A stretch of DNA of 64,000 bases, from the NCBI RefSeq assembly GCF_001265075.1, contig NZ_LFKO01000002.1:1129638-1193637 (forward strand), read 5' to 3'. This DNA is from Salinicoccus sp. YB14-2. Lineage in GTDB: Bacteria > Bacillota > Bacilli > Staphylococcales > Salinicoccaceae. Below the pieces are notes generated by a model. It was not told the DNA's origin and did not search any database. It saw only the letters and a program-made list of their open reading frames with translations. Positions 1 through 10,246 of this stretch are shown in pieces; positions within the stretch are counted from its first letter, which is position 1, and the number at the start of each line of letters is the position of its first letter. The position numbers and the translations under genes are program-made.

Positions 1-431
1 CCGTTGACGATTACGTGCAGACTGAAGAGCAGTACAAATGCGCCCAGCACCATCCGTCTGTCTGCTCTCATGAACAACGCTGCGATGATCAGCATCAGAA
101 GGATGCCCGGCAGCGGGTCGAATCCGAAAAGAAAGACCGCAGAGATCATTGATACGATCAGCATCACAACGAGTGTCAAAATGATGTTCACAAGCGGATG
201 GTCTTTGAACGTCATCAGCATGTAGCCCGCGGCAACTGCGGCAAAAGATACCGCCGCACCGCCGAGGAAAATATTTATGATTTGAAAATGCATCCGCTCG
301 GTGCCGTAAAAGTATTCATACGGATTGATGACGTCGAGCGGTATTGTAAACCTCATGCCGTTTGACAGGCCGAGGAGGAGAATCGCGATGGCCATTATAA
401 AAAATATGCGTCGTTTATTGTCAGTCTTCAA
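1..431 (-). CDS. Multi-pass membrane protein, C-terminus beyond window edge
   Basis: An open frame runs from a TTG at 429-431 leftward off the window, giving about 143 visible residues with no stop. A GGAG ribosome site lies 9 nt before the TTG, and the start overlaps the addA stop by 11 nt, as expected for translational coupling. The visible protein has about five hydrophobic segments (roughly residues 8-24, 49-70, 79-100, 105-120 and 127-142) with short basic loops such as FMRADRR. I do not recognise the family; a DUF418-like membrane protein is one guess. It is probably the last gene of the addBA transcript. Confidence 0.55.
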   Translation of the reverse strand, partial: MKTDNKRRIFFIMAIAILLLGLSNGMRFTIPLDVINPYEYFYGTERMHFQIINIFLGGAAVSFAAVAAGYMLMTFKDHPLVNIILTLVVMLIVSMISAVFLFGFDPLPGILLMLIIAALFMRADRRMVLGAFVLLFSLHVIVN

Positions 432-3400
432 CTTTTATCGCTCCATAAGAAAAGAAATAGAGATATACCGATACTTCCGTGCCCAGTGCCTTTTCGGCCG
501 AGCGGCGGTAAATATCCATCTGTGTCCTGTACCGGTCCGCGAGGTCTTCCTCTGTAGACATCGGCGGTATCCAGTCGGTTTTGTAGTCAATGATAGTATA
601 ATGTCCGTCGATTTCCAATAAACAGTCCATAATCCCCTGGACGATCTGCGATTCATACTCGGAATAGCCGATCGCCTGCTGGTTCATGATGAACGGGATT
701 TCAGTATGGATCTGCTTTTGTTTATTGAGAAGGTCCATCATCGTGTCATCACTGATGAAACGGATGACGTTTTCATGAATCTTCTTAACGTGAACTGCCG
801 TCAGAAACGTTTCCCTGTCCTCGATATTTTGGATCAGCCTCTGGATATAGTCTTCCCTGTCCGCTTCTTTTAGATTACTGAAAGTTTTCCAGTCATTCAG
901 CAAGTGCATCATCACTTCATGCATGATCGTCCCGAAGATCGGTGCCGCCACCTGGTCTCTTTTGAAGTTCGGCGCTTTTAAATTGACTTGTCTCGTGTGA
1001 CGAATCACTTTCGCATCATCCGGCGGAGCATCATTTTTACGCTTGATTTCAGTCACTGATTCCTTATGCACAACGTTCGTCGGTTTCGGGCTGTGGTACT
1101 GGTAATTGAACCGTTCATACAAAGATTCCGAACGACCCGCTTCGACTTCTTCCAGCATATCCAGAGTCAGATGATGTGTCTCCTCCTCTCGGTCCTCTTC
1201 GAGTAAAACATTGTCCATCTTAATGAAATCAAAGTTTTCATCATTCAAATATTTCAATATCGGATAAAGCAGCTCCTGCACAGTCGTGATGTTCAACCGG
1301 TGGTCGGCCGGCACGAGGCCGCGGCCATTATATAAATATTTCTGCTTCTCCTCTTTTTTGAAGATGACCGGTATGATCAGCTGTTCCACTGCACGCGTCA
1401 TCGCCACATAAATGAGCCGCATCTCTTCTGATATCGTCTCTTTTTTAATGTATTCCTGCATCACCGTCGAATGGATGCTCGGTAACACCGTATTATCAGC
1501 CGGTCTGAACTGTTTGAATCCGATGCCGTAATCCGCATGGACGATGACTCTCGACTGGAGATCCCTGAAGTTCAGATTTCTGTGGATGCCCGCATAGATG
1601 ACGTATTCGAACTCAAGCCCCTTTGAAGCGTGGATCGTCATGACGCGTAAAATATCATCATCCGGAGAGACGGTATTCTCCTCACCGAAATCCTGACCAT
1701 CTTCAATCATCCGGCTGATGGTCGTAATGAACTGATAGAGGGAAATGTGCGACATCTCTTCAAATTCCATCGCCTTTTCAATCAGACCGTTCAAGTTCGC
1801 CCGTCTGTTCTGACCGCCCGGGAGCCCCGAGAAGTACTCCGGCAGATTGAACTGATAATAAATTTCATCGATGAGCTCGGGGACACTCAAGTACCTCGCC
1901 TGCATACGCAGCGCATCCAGAACATTGAAAAATTCATGGATTTTATTTTTCAGCGCATCTTCCTCGTTGTATTCACTGCAGGCCGCATAAAAGTAATCCG
2001 CATCCGACAGTGAACGGATTTTTGCGATATCCTCTTCACTGAAATCAAACTGCGGCAGACGCATCGTACCGACAAAATGGTCATCCTGCAACGGGTTGTC
2101 GATGATGGACAATATGCTGAGCAGTGTGCGCACTTCAAGCGTATCGAGATACCCTGTACGGTTGTTGACGTAGACCGGCAGCTCCGCTTCACTCAACATT
2201 TTGCGGTAATCCTCGTTGTCCCGTGTGTTGCGCGTCAAGATGACAATATCCTTATAGTCTGCACCCCCGCGCACCTTTTCCTTGATGACATCTATGATAT
2301 GTCGGATTTCCGCGTTGCCGTCGATATCGTCGGCATCTTCAAGGACGTGTACTTCCTGGCTGATTTCCGGTGCATCCAAATAGTTCCCCTGAATGAGCTT
2401 TTGTGCGTCATCGTATTCGATTTCCCCGACCGCAGTATCCATGATCCGCTCGAATACACTGTTCGTGAGATCGAGCACTTCACCTTTTGAGCGGAAGTTA
2501 TGATTCAGGTGGATGACTTTGCCGCTGCCCGGTGTGGCAAACCGGTTGGATTTCTCTATGAAAAGTGACGGGTCCGCCTGCCTGAATTTATATATCGACT
2601 GTTTGACGTCGCCGACCATAAACAGGTTGCCATCCTGTTCCTCCCCCGTTTTAATGAGCGTGATGATCGCTTCCTGGACACGGTTGATATCCTGGTATTC
2701 ATCGATCATAATTTCTTTGAACTGATCCTGATAGATTTTCGCCACTTCATTGTCGTTCGCGTTTAAAATGGCGAGTGCATAATGTTCATAGTCCGAAAAA
2801 TCCATATCATTTCTACTCTGCTTCTTCTCTTTGAACAGCGCCAGCACATCGATCGCAATCTGAACCAGTATATTATTCATCTCGTTCATCGGCGACAGTT
2901 CGCTTTCCACTTCCTCATACGTGTACGCATGAAGCGCGAGCAGATCACTGTAGGATGCCTTCACTTTATTCTGCGTGTCGGTCAGCTCTTTTTTCGCATC
3001 GGGATCTGCAATTTTTTTGAAAAAAGAAGTTCTTCCGTCTTTTAACTGATACGGCGGCAGAGATATCGCTCTCTGGCTGAGATTGTCTTCGCGCGCAAAC
3101 GCCACCGTCCGGATCATATCCTCGAGGGCGTCGAAGGCATCCCTTTTGTGAATATCTTTCAAATCCTCGTGCTCGACGGTGAGATAATCCTTATGAAGAC
3201 TCTCAAGGGATGCTTCAAGCGCAATCAGTTTATGTCTGATGATATCGTTGTAGTCATCCAGTATATTTTGCATATGTTCATTGTTTTCATACTGATTAAA
3301 CTGCGAAGTCAGGTATTCATGCGGCTTCGGACTCGCGACAGCGGTGAAATACATACTTTTAATAATGTCTTTCAGACCGCTGTTGTTCTTATCGGATGCC

Positions 3401-3876
3401 GTCATCAGATTCAGTTCGACGAACGCTTCGGAACTCTCTTCATAGTAGTTTTCCAGCACCTGATCGATGGCACTTTCCAGACGGATCTGCCCTTCGATAT
3501 CAGACAGCGTGCGCATATCCGGTGAAATGCCGATGACGTTGTAGTGCATTTTGATCAGATAGAGGCAGAAGCTGTGAAGGGTCGATATATGGGCTTCGTT
3601 CAGCTTCAGTATCTCTTCATTGAGCCGCCCATCACCGGTCTCGATGTACTTTTTTCTGAGCGCCTTTTCAATTTTCTCTTTCATGTCTTTTGCACTCATG
3701 TTCGTAAATGTCGAAACGAGCAGTTCATCGACCGAATAGCGGCCGCCGACGATGTTCTGGATAATCCGTTCAACAAGCACCGTCGTCTTACCGCTTCCGG
3801 CGGCAGCTGAAATCAATATATCCGAGCCGCTGAAATGAATTGCTTCATACTGTTCATCCGTCCATGTCACCATCAT
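421..3876 (-). CDS. addA: ATP-dependent helicase/nuclease subunit A
   Basis: This is the A subunit of the AddAB helicase-nuclease that resects double-strand breaks and loads RecA in Firmicutes (family knowledge). The UvrD-type Walker A (AAAGSGKTT) is at residues 24-32, a superfamily 1 helicase motif (MTIHASKGLEF) is near residue 746, and the RecB-type nuclease motif (IIDYKTDW) is near residue 1097. At 1151 aa it is slightly shorter than most Staphylococcus AddA (about 1200), but both ends are intact. The ATG start is preceded by GAGGTGA, and the gene overlaps the end of addB by 23 nt, so the subunits are probably translated together. Confidence 0.96.
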   Translation of the reverse strand: MMVTWTDEQYEAIHFSGSDILISAAAGSGKTTVLVERIIQNIVGGRYSVDELLVSTFTNMSAKDMKEKIEKALRKKYIETGDGRLNEEILKLNEAHISTLHSFCLYLIKMHYNVIGISPDMRTLSDIEGQIRLESAIDQVLENYYEESSEAFVELNLMTASDKNNSGLKDIIKSMYFTAVASPKPHEYLTSQFNQYENNEHMQNILDDYNDIIRHKLIALEASLESLHKDYLTVEHEDLKDIHKRDAFDALEDMIRTVAFAREDNLSQRAISLPPYQLKDGRTSFFKKIADPDAKKELTDTQNKVKASYSDLLALHAYTYEEVESELSPMNEMNNILVQIAIDVLALFKEKKQSRNDMDFSDYEHYALAILNANDNEVAKIYQDQFKEIMIDEYQDINRVQEAIITLIKTGEEQDGNLFMVGDVKQSIYKFRQADPSLFIEKSNRFATPGSGKVIHLNHNFRSKGEVLDLTNSVFERIMDTAVGEIEYDDAQKLIQGNYLDAPEISQEVHVLEDADDIDGNAEIRHIIDVIKEKVRGGADYKDIVILTRNTRDNEDYRKMLSEAELPVYVNNRTGYLDTLEVRTLLSILSIIDNPLQDDHFVGTMRLPQFDFSEEDIAKIRSLSDADYFYAACSEYNEEDALKNKIHEFFNVLDALRMQARYLSVPELIDEIYYQFNLPEYFSGLPGGQNRRANLNGLIEKAMEFEEMSHISLYQFITTISRMIEDGQDFGEENTVSPDDDILRVMTIHASKGLEFEYVIYAGIHRNLNFRDLQSRVIVHADYGIGFKQFRPADNTVLPSIHSTVMQEYIKKETISEEMRLIYVAMTRAVEQLIIPVIFKKEEKQKYLYNGRGLVPADHRLNITTVQELLYPILKYLNDENFDFIKMDNVLLEEDREEETHHLTLDMLEEVEAGRSESLYERFNYQYHSPKPTNVVHKESVTEIKRKNDAPPDDAKVIRHTRQVNLKAPNFKRDQVAAPIFGTIMHEVMMHLLNDWKTFSNLKEADREDYIQRLIQNIEDRETFLTAVHVKKIHENVIRFISDDTMMDLLNKQKQIHTEIPFIMNQQAIGYSEYESQIVQGIMDCLLEIDGHYTIIDYKTDWIPPMSTEEDLADRYRTQMDIYRRSAEKALGTEVSVYLYFFSYGAIKVED

Positions 3877-6800
3877 CCGTCACCTCACTTTCAAATTGCT
3901 TGATTTCAGTTTCATCCCTCTTATTTTCACGGATGTCGCGTGCATTCAGTAAATAGTCCACACGGCAGGCAAATTTGAAATCGCAGAAATGACATGGCAG
4001 CACGTCTTTTGTCGCCATCGGATTCACTTTATTTGCCCCGCTGTATATATCATCCGTCACTGTTTTATACAGCTCCATTACATAGTCCGCATAATGTCTG
4101 AACAGCGCCGGACTGAAATAGCGTCCTTTCGTCCGGGCGTTGATTTTGCCTTTCTGCGACACCGTAATCGGATAATATTCACCGTACTCGCTATAGTCTT
4201 CCAGGTCTGACAAGAGACCGCTTAAGCCGACCGAAGAGTCGTCAAGGTACTCATTGAACGACGGATGTTCATTGATGAACGCACCGTCCGGTTTGAGCTG
4301 TTTATGCTGCTCTTTGATGATATCTTCCGGGGCCTTGTCCTCTTTTAAATTGAGGACCGGGTTCTTGACCGGGAAGAACAGCATGCTGTTGGGTTTTATT
4401 TCCCCGTCGAATAAAGCATCCCCCTTTTCGGTCAGGACATACATATAGGTGATCATCTGCAGCTCGAGCCCGTTCAGTATACCGGCCCTTGAAATGCTTC
4501 TTGTGCTTGATTTGTAGTCGATCAGATTGACGTATGCATCACCGTTCGTATTATACGCATCAATGCGGTCGATCTTACCCCGGAGGGCGATCTCGCGCCC
4601 TTCGTTGCTCGTCAGTATCACTTCGCCGAGGTCGTCATATTCTTTGCCGAAAGACATCTCGACGCGGGAAATCTTATATTCTCCGAGACGCTCGATATCA
4701 CGCATGAAGTGGATGAGCCTTTCCAGTGCATCTTTGGCACGTCTTTTCAAGGACGCATTATAAAATGACTCGTTGAAAATTCCGTGTTGTATCGCAGCCG
4801 CCTCTTCGTCGATCGCCGTTTCAATGATGCTGCCGATATGAGCGTCCTCATGCTGAAATGTGAAACCGAGCGCTCTCGTCACATGTTCCAGCACGTGGTG
4901 GTACAGATTACCGAGATCGAGCGGTGCTACTTTGAACGGCTGTCTGACATTCAGCTTGAGGCCGTAATTTGAAAAATGCTGGAATTCACAGCGGTTGAAT
5001 GACTCGAACCTTGACACACTCGCCTTCATCGATTCGCCGTATAACTTTTCTGCCGTATCATGCGAGATCGGTTCCGAACGGTTGTCGTCCGTGAGACTCG
5101 CCTTGATCCGGGAGTACATGCCTGTCGTATCATACTGTTTGATCATCTGATACAGGCGGATCCATGTGTTGAACTCCGGGTATTTGGCGATTTCCTGCAC
5201 TGCCGCATTATTTATATTGAGCAGTTCCCGCATCTTCAAATGGATGAGCGATTCCATGCTCCGTGCCGATGACACCAGTTTTTCCGGCTCGAAGTTTTCA
5301 TACAGTGATGTCCGGCTGTAGATGACATCCTTCTGAGTATCATTTTCCGGAATGATTTCTTCAGCGAACGGGCTGATTTTCGTCGTCTCTCCGCCTGCGA
5401 GCGTATTTGAAAAGCTGATATACAGACCGTCGGTCGCACGTGTAATACCATGGTAAAAGACGAACCGCTCATCCTGTGCCAGCACTTTGGCACTCGGCGA
5501 CAGGATGATGTCATGCGCCTCGAACAACTCTTTCTCCTCTTCCCTGATGATGGCATTCGTCCGCGTTTCCTTCGGCATGACGTTCCTGTTCATGCCAATC
5601 AAAAAGACATATTTCTTGTTCTCGACTTTAGCGAGGTCAAGATTACCGATGATGACCTGATCGATCGTTGACGGCAGCAGATTGAATTCTGCATTCAACA
5701 GACCGTCCTTGAATGTTTCATAAAATATTTCAAATGAGACTTCTGAGTCTTTGAAGACGATATATGCATCATCCATCAGGCGGATGAACTGGTTGTAGGC
5801 CTGTTCGGTCTCATCCCGTTTGATGAGGGCGCCCGTCTGTTCCAGATGGCCGATTTCCGCTTCAATCCTCGCATCGATGCCGCACTCTGTAATGAAGTCA
5901 TAAATGATGGTGATATATCCTTTCACCGTCGCCGCCTGATCGAACCGGTTAAAGAGGTCCGACAGCCGGCCGAGCACTTTATTTTTAAAATCCAGCAAGT
6001 CCTGCACGTCTTCGGTCACATCTTTTTCGATGATTTCCCCTTCGGTGCTGCGGAGTTTTTTGATTGTAAATAGTTCATCTTTGAATAAAGCGCTTCTCGT
6101 CAGTCCGCGCTCCAGTGCGAAGTTTTCAAACTGGAAAATATAGTCCCGTTCGGCTTCGTCCGTCAAATATTCGGTTTTTAAAACATCCATGAAGGCTGTG
6201 AAATCGAATTTCCGCATGTAGCATTCGAGCACCGCAATGATGAACTGGATGAACGGATGGGAGTACATCGGGACCTTTCTGTCGACGTGATATGAAATAT
6301 CAAAACGTCTGAAAATCGAATGGATGTGCTGAATATAACTGTGATCGCGGTAAAGGATACCGATATCGTTATAGTTCACATCACCGTCCGCCGTCAGCCT
6401 TTCAATTTCCCGCGCCACATTCGTGACTTCATCGATGATATTCGGCGACTCCGTAATTTTGATGCCGTCGTACAGAGTCATCGGACGGTTGTTTGAGAAA
6501 TACTCTTCGAGCTGGATCAGTCCCATCTTGCCCGAACGTTTGAACTGATCTTCGAAGTGGACGATTGTAACGGCGCTACCGAGCAGTTCCTGCAGACGTT
6601 CGATGCTCGTATCCGTCTTTCTGAAGAGGGTTTTATTCTCCCCTTTATGGGTCAGAAGGACGTTGATGGTCTTCACTCTTTTGGACAGCTTCCTAATGAG
6701 CTGGAATTCACTTTCCGTAAAGTTATGGAATCCGTCGATGTAAATGACCGCGTCCTTCAGCGATTTTACATCCGGATTGACATCCAGCACGTTCATAAAC

Positions 6801-7348
6801 GTGTTGATGATGTTCAAGTCTTCGATATTATGGAGTTCAAGCTGCGCCAGCCAATATTTATAGATATGTGTCAAGTCGTACAATTTATCCTGATACCGTT
6901 CCTTTTCAGACGTCACAAGGCCGAGATCATCCACCGTCACCTGGTACGTTCTGAATTCCTTCAGCATATCGAGCACCTTTTTGGAGAATTTTATATACTG
7001 GCTCGAGTCCTGGTAATATTTAAAGTTTGGTTTCATATCGTTCATTATTTTATGTAACAGCATCACCTGGCCGCTTTCGCTCAGATTTTCCCGGCTGCCG
7101 TGACCGATCTCATTGAAAATATGCCAGATGAAACGCTGGAAACTGAACACACCCGCCCTCAGACTGCCGACGATATTTTCATTCGTGCGGGCGGTGATGA
7201 TGCGCTCATACTGCAGTGTGTTCTGTGTCGGTGTGATGATATAAATATTCGAACCCAGCGGTTCATCCATCGTGATTTCTTCAATCTCCCTGAACATCTG
7301 ATCGGTTTTACCCGTACCGCTGACCCCGGTCCATATATTGACACCCAT
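3854..7348 (-). CDS. addB: ATP-dependent helicase/nuclease subunit B
   Basis: Partner of AddA, with an inactivated helicase fold that recognises Chi, plus a nuclease domain stapled by an Fe-S cluster (family knowledge). The N-terminal Walker A (GVSGTGKT) is at residues 8-15. The nuclease motif LIDYKSS lies near residue 944. The four cluster cysteines are visible as C787 and the C-x2-C-x5-C group at C1119, C1122 and C1128, so the 4Fe-4S staple is intact. The length of 1164 aa is normal. It is the first gene of the addBA pair. Confidence 0.96.
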   Translation of the reverse strand: MGVNIWTGVSGTGKTDQMFREIEEITMDEPLGSNIYIITPTQNTLQYERIITARTNENIVGSLRAGVFSFQRFIWHIFNEIGHGSRENLSESGQVMLLHKIMNDMKPNFKYYQDSSQYIKFSKKVLDMLKEFRTYQVTVDDLGLVTSEKERYQDKLYDLTHIYKYWLAQLELHNIEDLNIINTFMNVLDVNPDVKSLKDAVIYIDGFHNFTESEFQLIRKLSKRVKTINVLLTHKGENKTLFRKTDTSIERLQELLGSAVTIVHFEDQFKRSGKMGLIQLEEYFSNNRPMTLYDGIKITESPNIIDEVTNVAREIERLTADGDVNYNDIGILYRDHSYIQHIHSIFRRFDISYHVDRKVPMYSHPFIQFIIAVLECYMRKFDFTAFMDVLKTEYLTDEAERDYIFQFENFALERGLTRSALFKDELFTIKKLRSTEGEIIEKDVTEDVQDLLDFKNKVLGRLSDLFNRFDQAATVKGYITIIYDFITECGIDARIEAEIGHLEQTGALIKRDETEQAYNQFIRLMDDAYIVFKDSEVSFEIFYETFKDGLLNAEFNLLPSTIDQVIIGNLDLAKVENKKYVFLIGMNRNVMPKETRTNAIIREEEKELFEAHDIILSPSAKVLAQDERFVFYHGITRATDGLYISFSNTLAGGETTKISPFAEEIIPENDTQKDVIYSRTSLYENFEPEKLVSSARSMESLIHLKMRELLNINNAAVQEIAKYPEFNTWIRLYQMIKQYDTTGMYSRIKASLTDDNRSEPISHDTAEKLYGESMKASVSRFESFNRCEFQHFSNYGLKLNVRQPFKVAPLDLGNLYHHVLEHVTRALGFTFQHEDAHIGSIIETAIDEEAAAIQHGIFNESFYNASLKRRAKDALERLIHFMRDIERLGEYKISRVEMSFGKEYDDLGEVILTSNEGREIALRGKIDRIDAYNTNGDAYVNLIDYKSSTRSISRAGILNGLELQMITYMYVLTEKGDALFDGEIKPNSMLFFPVKNPVLNLKEDKAPEDIIKEQHKQLKPDGAFINEHPSFNEYLDDSSVGLSGLLSDLEDYSEYGEYYPITVSQKGKINARTKGRYFSPALFRHYADYVMELYKTVTDDIYSGANKVNPMATKDVLPCHFCDFKFACRVDYLLNARDIRENKRDETEIKQFESEVTDDGDMDG

Positions 7349-7378
7349 CGTCTCACTCCTTTTTGTTTATAAGTAAAT

Positions 7379-7403
7379 AAAAGACACCGCACCGGTGTCT
7401 TTT
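7379..7403 (-). terminator. Intrinsic terminator after spsB
   Basis: A perfect 10-bp stem (AAAGACACCG with CGGTGTCTTT) and 3-nt loop lie 2 nt past the spsB stop. On the minus strand a T-rich run follows. It separates spsB from addB. Confidence 0.8.
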
Positions 7404-7405
7404 CA

Positions 7406-7939
7406 TCAATCAAAATTAAATGCTATTTCATTGAGCGGCCAGAATCTCAAACTCACTTCGCCGACAATGCTGTCTTCATGAATCAGTCCGAAATCTCGGC
7501 CGTCCCTTGAAATCGGCCGGTTGTCGCCAAGCACGAGATAATGGTCTTCCGGGATCGTATCCCCTTCTACGCCCAGATCTTCGAGTGTGAAGTTGTCCAT
7601 GTACGAATCTTCTCTATGTACAACATAATCTTCTTCGAGGGCCTCCCCGTTCAGATACACCTGCTTTTCTTCCATTTCCACCGTATCCCCCGGTGCACCG
7701 ATGACACGTTTGACATATGCCGGCCCCATTTCCGAGTCGAAGACGATGACATCTTCATATTCATAATCCTGGAAATAATCCATGATTTTATTTACAACGA
7801 CACGGTCTCCTTCCTTGAACGTCGGATCCATGCTCAGTCCGTCAACTGTATAGGACACAAAGAAAAATGTCCGGATAACTACTATTAAAATGACGGCGAC
7901 CGCAATTGCGACCAGCCATTCCATAATTTCTTTTTTCAA
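7406..7939 (-). CDS. spsB: Signal peptidase I
   Basis: Type I signal peptidase (S26), which cleaves Sec and Tat signal peptides at the outer face of the membrane. One N-terminal membrane helix (about residues 8-28) precedes the catalytic domain. The Ser-Lys dyad is visible as S36 in GLSMDPTF and K77 in YVKRVIGAPGD, and the conserved LGDNR box is near residue 140. At 177 aa it is the short Gram-positive form. Staphylococcus usually carries an inactive paralogue, spsA, next to spsB; here there is only the active copy, with a TVP38 gene 12 nt upstream in the same orientation. Confidence 0.95.
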   Translation of the reverse strand: MKKEIMEWLVAIAVAVILIVVIRTFFFVSYTVDGLSMDPTFKEGDRVVVNKIMDYFQDYEYEDVIVFDSEMGPAYVKRVIGAPGDTVEMEEKQVYLNGEALEEDYVVHREDSYMDNFTLEDLGVEGDTIPEDHYLVLGDNRPISRDGRDFGLIHEDSIVGEVSLRFWPLNEIAFNFD

Positions 7940-7951
7940 AATGATGCACCT

Positions 7952-8551
7952 CTATTTATTCATTTTCTTATTTAAATACCGCTGATACCATTTCGAGAAC
8001 AGGTATAACACCACGAGCAATATGCCTGAAGTGATCAGGCGTCCCGGTGAACCGAAAAACCCGACAATATCATATCCTACAAGAGACATCGAGGCAATCA
8101 TTATAAATTTTGCCACTACCAGTATGAGCAGATATACTCTCGCTCTCATATTGGATAGCGCAGCGATGACATTGACCACCGAAGTCGGCGTAAATGGCAG
8201 TGCAAGCATGATAAATGCAAACGTAAAACCCCGTTCATCCACAAATCTGAGCAGCCGTTCCAACTTTTCCCTCCTGTGAATATACCTCTGGGCTCTGTCC
8301 CTGAATAAAAACCGGACAACGAGAAAGACAAGGAAGCTTCCTGTCACGGAGGCAAGGTAACTCGTCAGAAACCCGACAACTATACCATAGGAGTTGATAT
8401 TTAAAATAACAATGACAAATAGAGGCAATATCGGAAGAAAGGCTTCCAATATTATCAGAAAAAAACCTGCCAATATCCCAAATTGTTCAAATTGTTCGAA
8501 GATGGTTCTGATGCCCTCTTCGGTGGTAAGTAAACTAATAATCCGCTCCAA
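7952..8551 (-). CDS. TVP38/TMEM64-family (DedA-like) membrane protein
   Basis: A 199-aa polytopic membrane protein whose central segment (FTFAFIMLALPFTPTSVVN, about residues 109-127) is the re-entrant F/LPxxP-type motif of the VTT/TVP38 fold. Relatives are linked to lipid scrambling and membrane homeostasis, but the substrate here is not known. About six hydrophobic segments are visible. Translation starts at TTG (8549-8551), preceded by AGGAGAGG. It lies 12 nt before spsB and is probably cotranscribed with it; Staphylococcus genomes have a homologue at the same place. Confidence 0.85.
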   Translation of the reverse strand: MERIISLLTTEEGIRTIFEQFEQFGILAGFFLIILEAFLPILPLFVIVILNINSYGIVVGFLTSYLASVTGSFLVFLVVRFLFRDRAQRYIHRREKLERLLRFVDERGFTFAFIMLALPFTPTSVVNVIAALSNMRARVYLLILVVAKFIMIASMSLVGYDIVGFFGSPGRLITSGILLVVLYLFSKWYQRYLNKKMNK

Positions 8552-8568
8552 TAATAAAACCTCTCCTG

Positions 8569-8602
8569 AAAAATTAAAGGCTATATTTCTACAATATAGC
8601 CT
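8569..8602 (-). terminator. Intrinsic terminator after pgi
   Basis: A 10-bp stem (AGGCTATATT with AATATAGCCT) with a 5-nt loop lies 25 nt past the pgi stop. On the minus strand it is followed by TTTAATTTTT. Confidence 0.7.
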
Positions 8603-8626
8603 ATTATAACATTACTGCTTATTATA

Positions 8627-9961
8627 TTATTTTTCTTCGAGTCTGTCATTTAATTCCTTCTGCAATGCTTCGAATCCAGGTTTGCCGAGCAGCGCAAACA
8701 TATTCTTCTTATAAGCCTCTACACCGGGCTGGTCGAACGGATTGACACCGAGCAGATAGCCGCTCATAGCACATGACAGTTCAAAAAAGTACACAAGATA
8801 GCCATAAGTATGCGCACTCATATCCGGCACTTCTATTAAAATATTCGGCACACCGCCGTCGACGTGGGCAAGCACCGTACCTTCCGCCGCTTTTTTATTG
8901 ACCGCATCGACTGACATGCCGGCAAGATAATTCAGTCCGTCCAAATTTTCATCGTCTGCCTCGATTGTAATGTCGCTTATCGGTGTGCGTGCAGTCACCA
9001 CCGTTTCAAATAAACTTCTCCGGCCGTCCTGGATATACTGTCCGAGCGAATGCAGATCCGTCGTGAAGTTTGCACTGTGCGGCAGGATGCCTTTGTTGTC
9101 TTTCCCTTCACTTTCACCGAACAGCTGCTTCCACCACTCGGCAAAATATTTGAACCGGTCGTCATAGTTTACGAACAGTTCTGTGCTGTAACCTTTATTA
9201 TAAAGGGCATTTCTTGCCGCTGCATAGCGGTAAGCCTGATTTTTTTTCACATCTTTACTGTTCAGTTCGTCTTTTGCCTGTTTTGCACCGACCATGACGT
9301 CATCGATATTGATGTCGGCGGCAGCCATCGGCAACAGTCCGACAGCAGTCAGCACAGAGAAGCGGCCGCCGATATCGTCAGGCACTGTGAACGTTTCATA
9401 ATTTTCAGTATCGGCCAGTTTTTTTAGCGCCCCCTTTTCACGATCCGTCGTAACAAATATACGGTCTTTCACGTCATCATATTTTTCTTCCAGCAACTGT
9501 TTGAATACGCGGAACGCAATCGCCGGTTCCGTCGTCGTGCCTGATTTACTGATGACATTGATGGAAAAGTCCTTATCTTTCAAATAGTTTTTCAGCTCAT
9601 TCATATAGTGGGCGGATAAGTGATGCCCTGCAAAAATCACTTCCGTCCCTTTATTTTCAAAAGCCGGCTGAAGCATTTCAAGCGCCGCTTTCGCACCGAG
9701 GTATGAACCGCCGATTCCGATGACCACAAGAACATCCGAGTGCCTGTTGATCTGTTCTGCCGCTTTTTTAACACGCGAAAATTCCTCTTTATCGTATGAT
9801 TCAGGTAAAGTCGTCCATCCGAGGAATTCATTACCCGCACCGGTTTGATCAAATATGAGATCATGCGCCGCGTTCACATAAGGTTTTAGAAGCGCCAGTT
9901 CATGATCATTTATAAATGAGTGTGTATATTGTAAGTTTAAATCTATGTAGTTTTCAGACAT
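8627..9961 (-). CDS. pgi: Glucose-6-phosphate isomerase
   Basis: Interconverts glucose-6-phosphate and fructose-6-phosphate in cytosolic glycolysis and gluconeogenesis. Family signatures are clear: the sugar-phosphate binding segment [14 protein letters not shown], the phosphate-binding [14 protein letters not shown] and the PGI segment [16 protein letters not shown]. At about 444 aa it is the short Gram-positive form. I chose ATG at 9961 because AAGGA sits 7 nt upstream; a TTG one codon earlier (9964) would be too close to that site. It is monocistronic, with its own terminator. Confidence 0.96.
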   Translation of the reverse strand: MSENYIDLNLQYTHSFINDHELALLKPYVNAAHDLIFDQTGAGNEFLGWTTLPESYDKEEFSRVKKAAEQINRHSDVLVVIGIGGSYLGAKAALEMLQPAFENKGTEVIFAGHHLSAHYMNELKNYLKDKDFSINVISKSGTTTEPAIAFRVFKQLLEEKYDDVKDRIFVTTDREKGALKKLADTENYETFTVPDDIGGRFSVLTAVGLLPMAAADINIDDVMVGAKQAKDELNSKDVKKNQAYRYAAARNALYNKGYSTELFVNYDDRFKYFAEWWKQLFGESEGKDNKGILPHSANFTTDLHSLGQYIQDGRRSLFETVVTARTPISDITIEADDENLDGLNYLAGMSVDAVNKKAAEGTVLAHVDGGVPNILIEVPDMSAHTYGYLVYFFELSCAMSGYLLGVNPFDQPGVEAYKKNMFALLGKPGFEALQKELNDRLEEK

Positions 9962-9964
9962 CAA

Positions 9965-10246
9965 ACCATCCTTTTGTTTAGTTGATCAATCTCTTCCATT
10001 GTAAAAATGTATAGACAATTTTTCAAATGATATCTCTATTTTGCGCGGCAGCTTTCCGCCTGTCTGCTTGGCTGGCCATCGTTGGACGCGTTAACGGACC
10101 CTCCCGGGATGTGAAAAGAGCCCTGCAGCGTTTGACGGCCGCATACGTATGTTGATCTCTCCCCGTGGGCCAAACGAGCTCCCATCCGGCCGATGGAAAC
10201 GCGAATGACCGGCAGGACTGAACGTCCACCGGTCACATATAATATA
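9965..10246. other. Intergenic GC-rich island between pgi and trpA
   Basis: About 200 bases here (10040-10240) are visibly more GC-rich than their surroundings, yet contain no frame with coding character: the two overlapping minus-strand frames have no ribosome site and unusual composition. It holds a strong hairpin near the trpA end and a smaller CCATC/GATGG hairpin near 10191-10205. The AT-rich part next to pgi must hold the pgi promoter. Confidence 0.5.
10206..10235 (-). terminator. Strong hairpin downstream of trpA, possible terminator without U-tract
   Basis: The outer stem TGACCGG/CCGGTCA encloses an inner stem GGAC/GTCC, 12 nt beyond the trpA stop. No T-run follows on the minus strand, so it may be an RNA-end stabiliser or a processing site rather than a classical terminator. 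Confidence 0.45.

Noticed and set aside
6557..7057. 166-codon plus-strand frame
   Set aside because: Antisense to addB, which has full-length conserved motifs.
10023..10236. Two overlapping minus-strand frames of 66-68 codons
   Set aside because: They have no ribosome binding site, odd composition (many Ser, Arg, Cys) and lie over strong hairpins; treated as non-coding.
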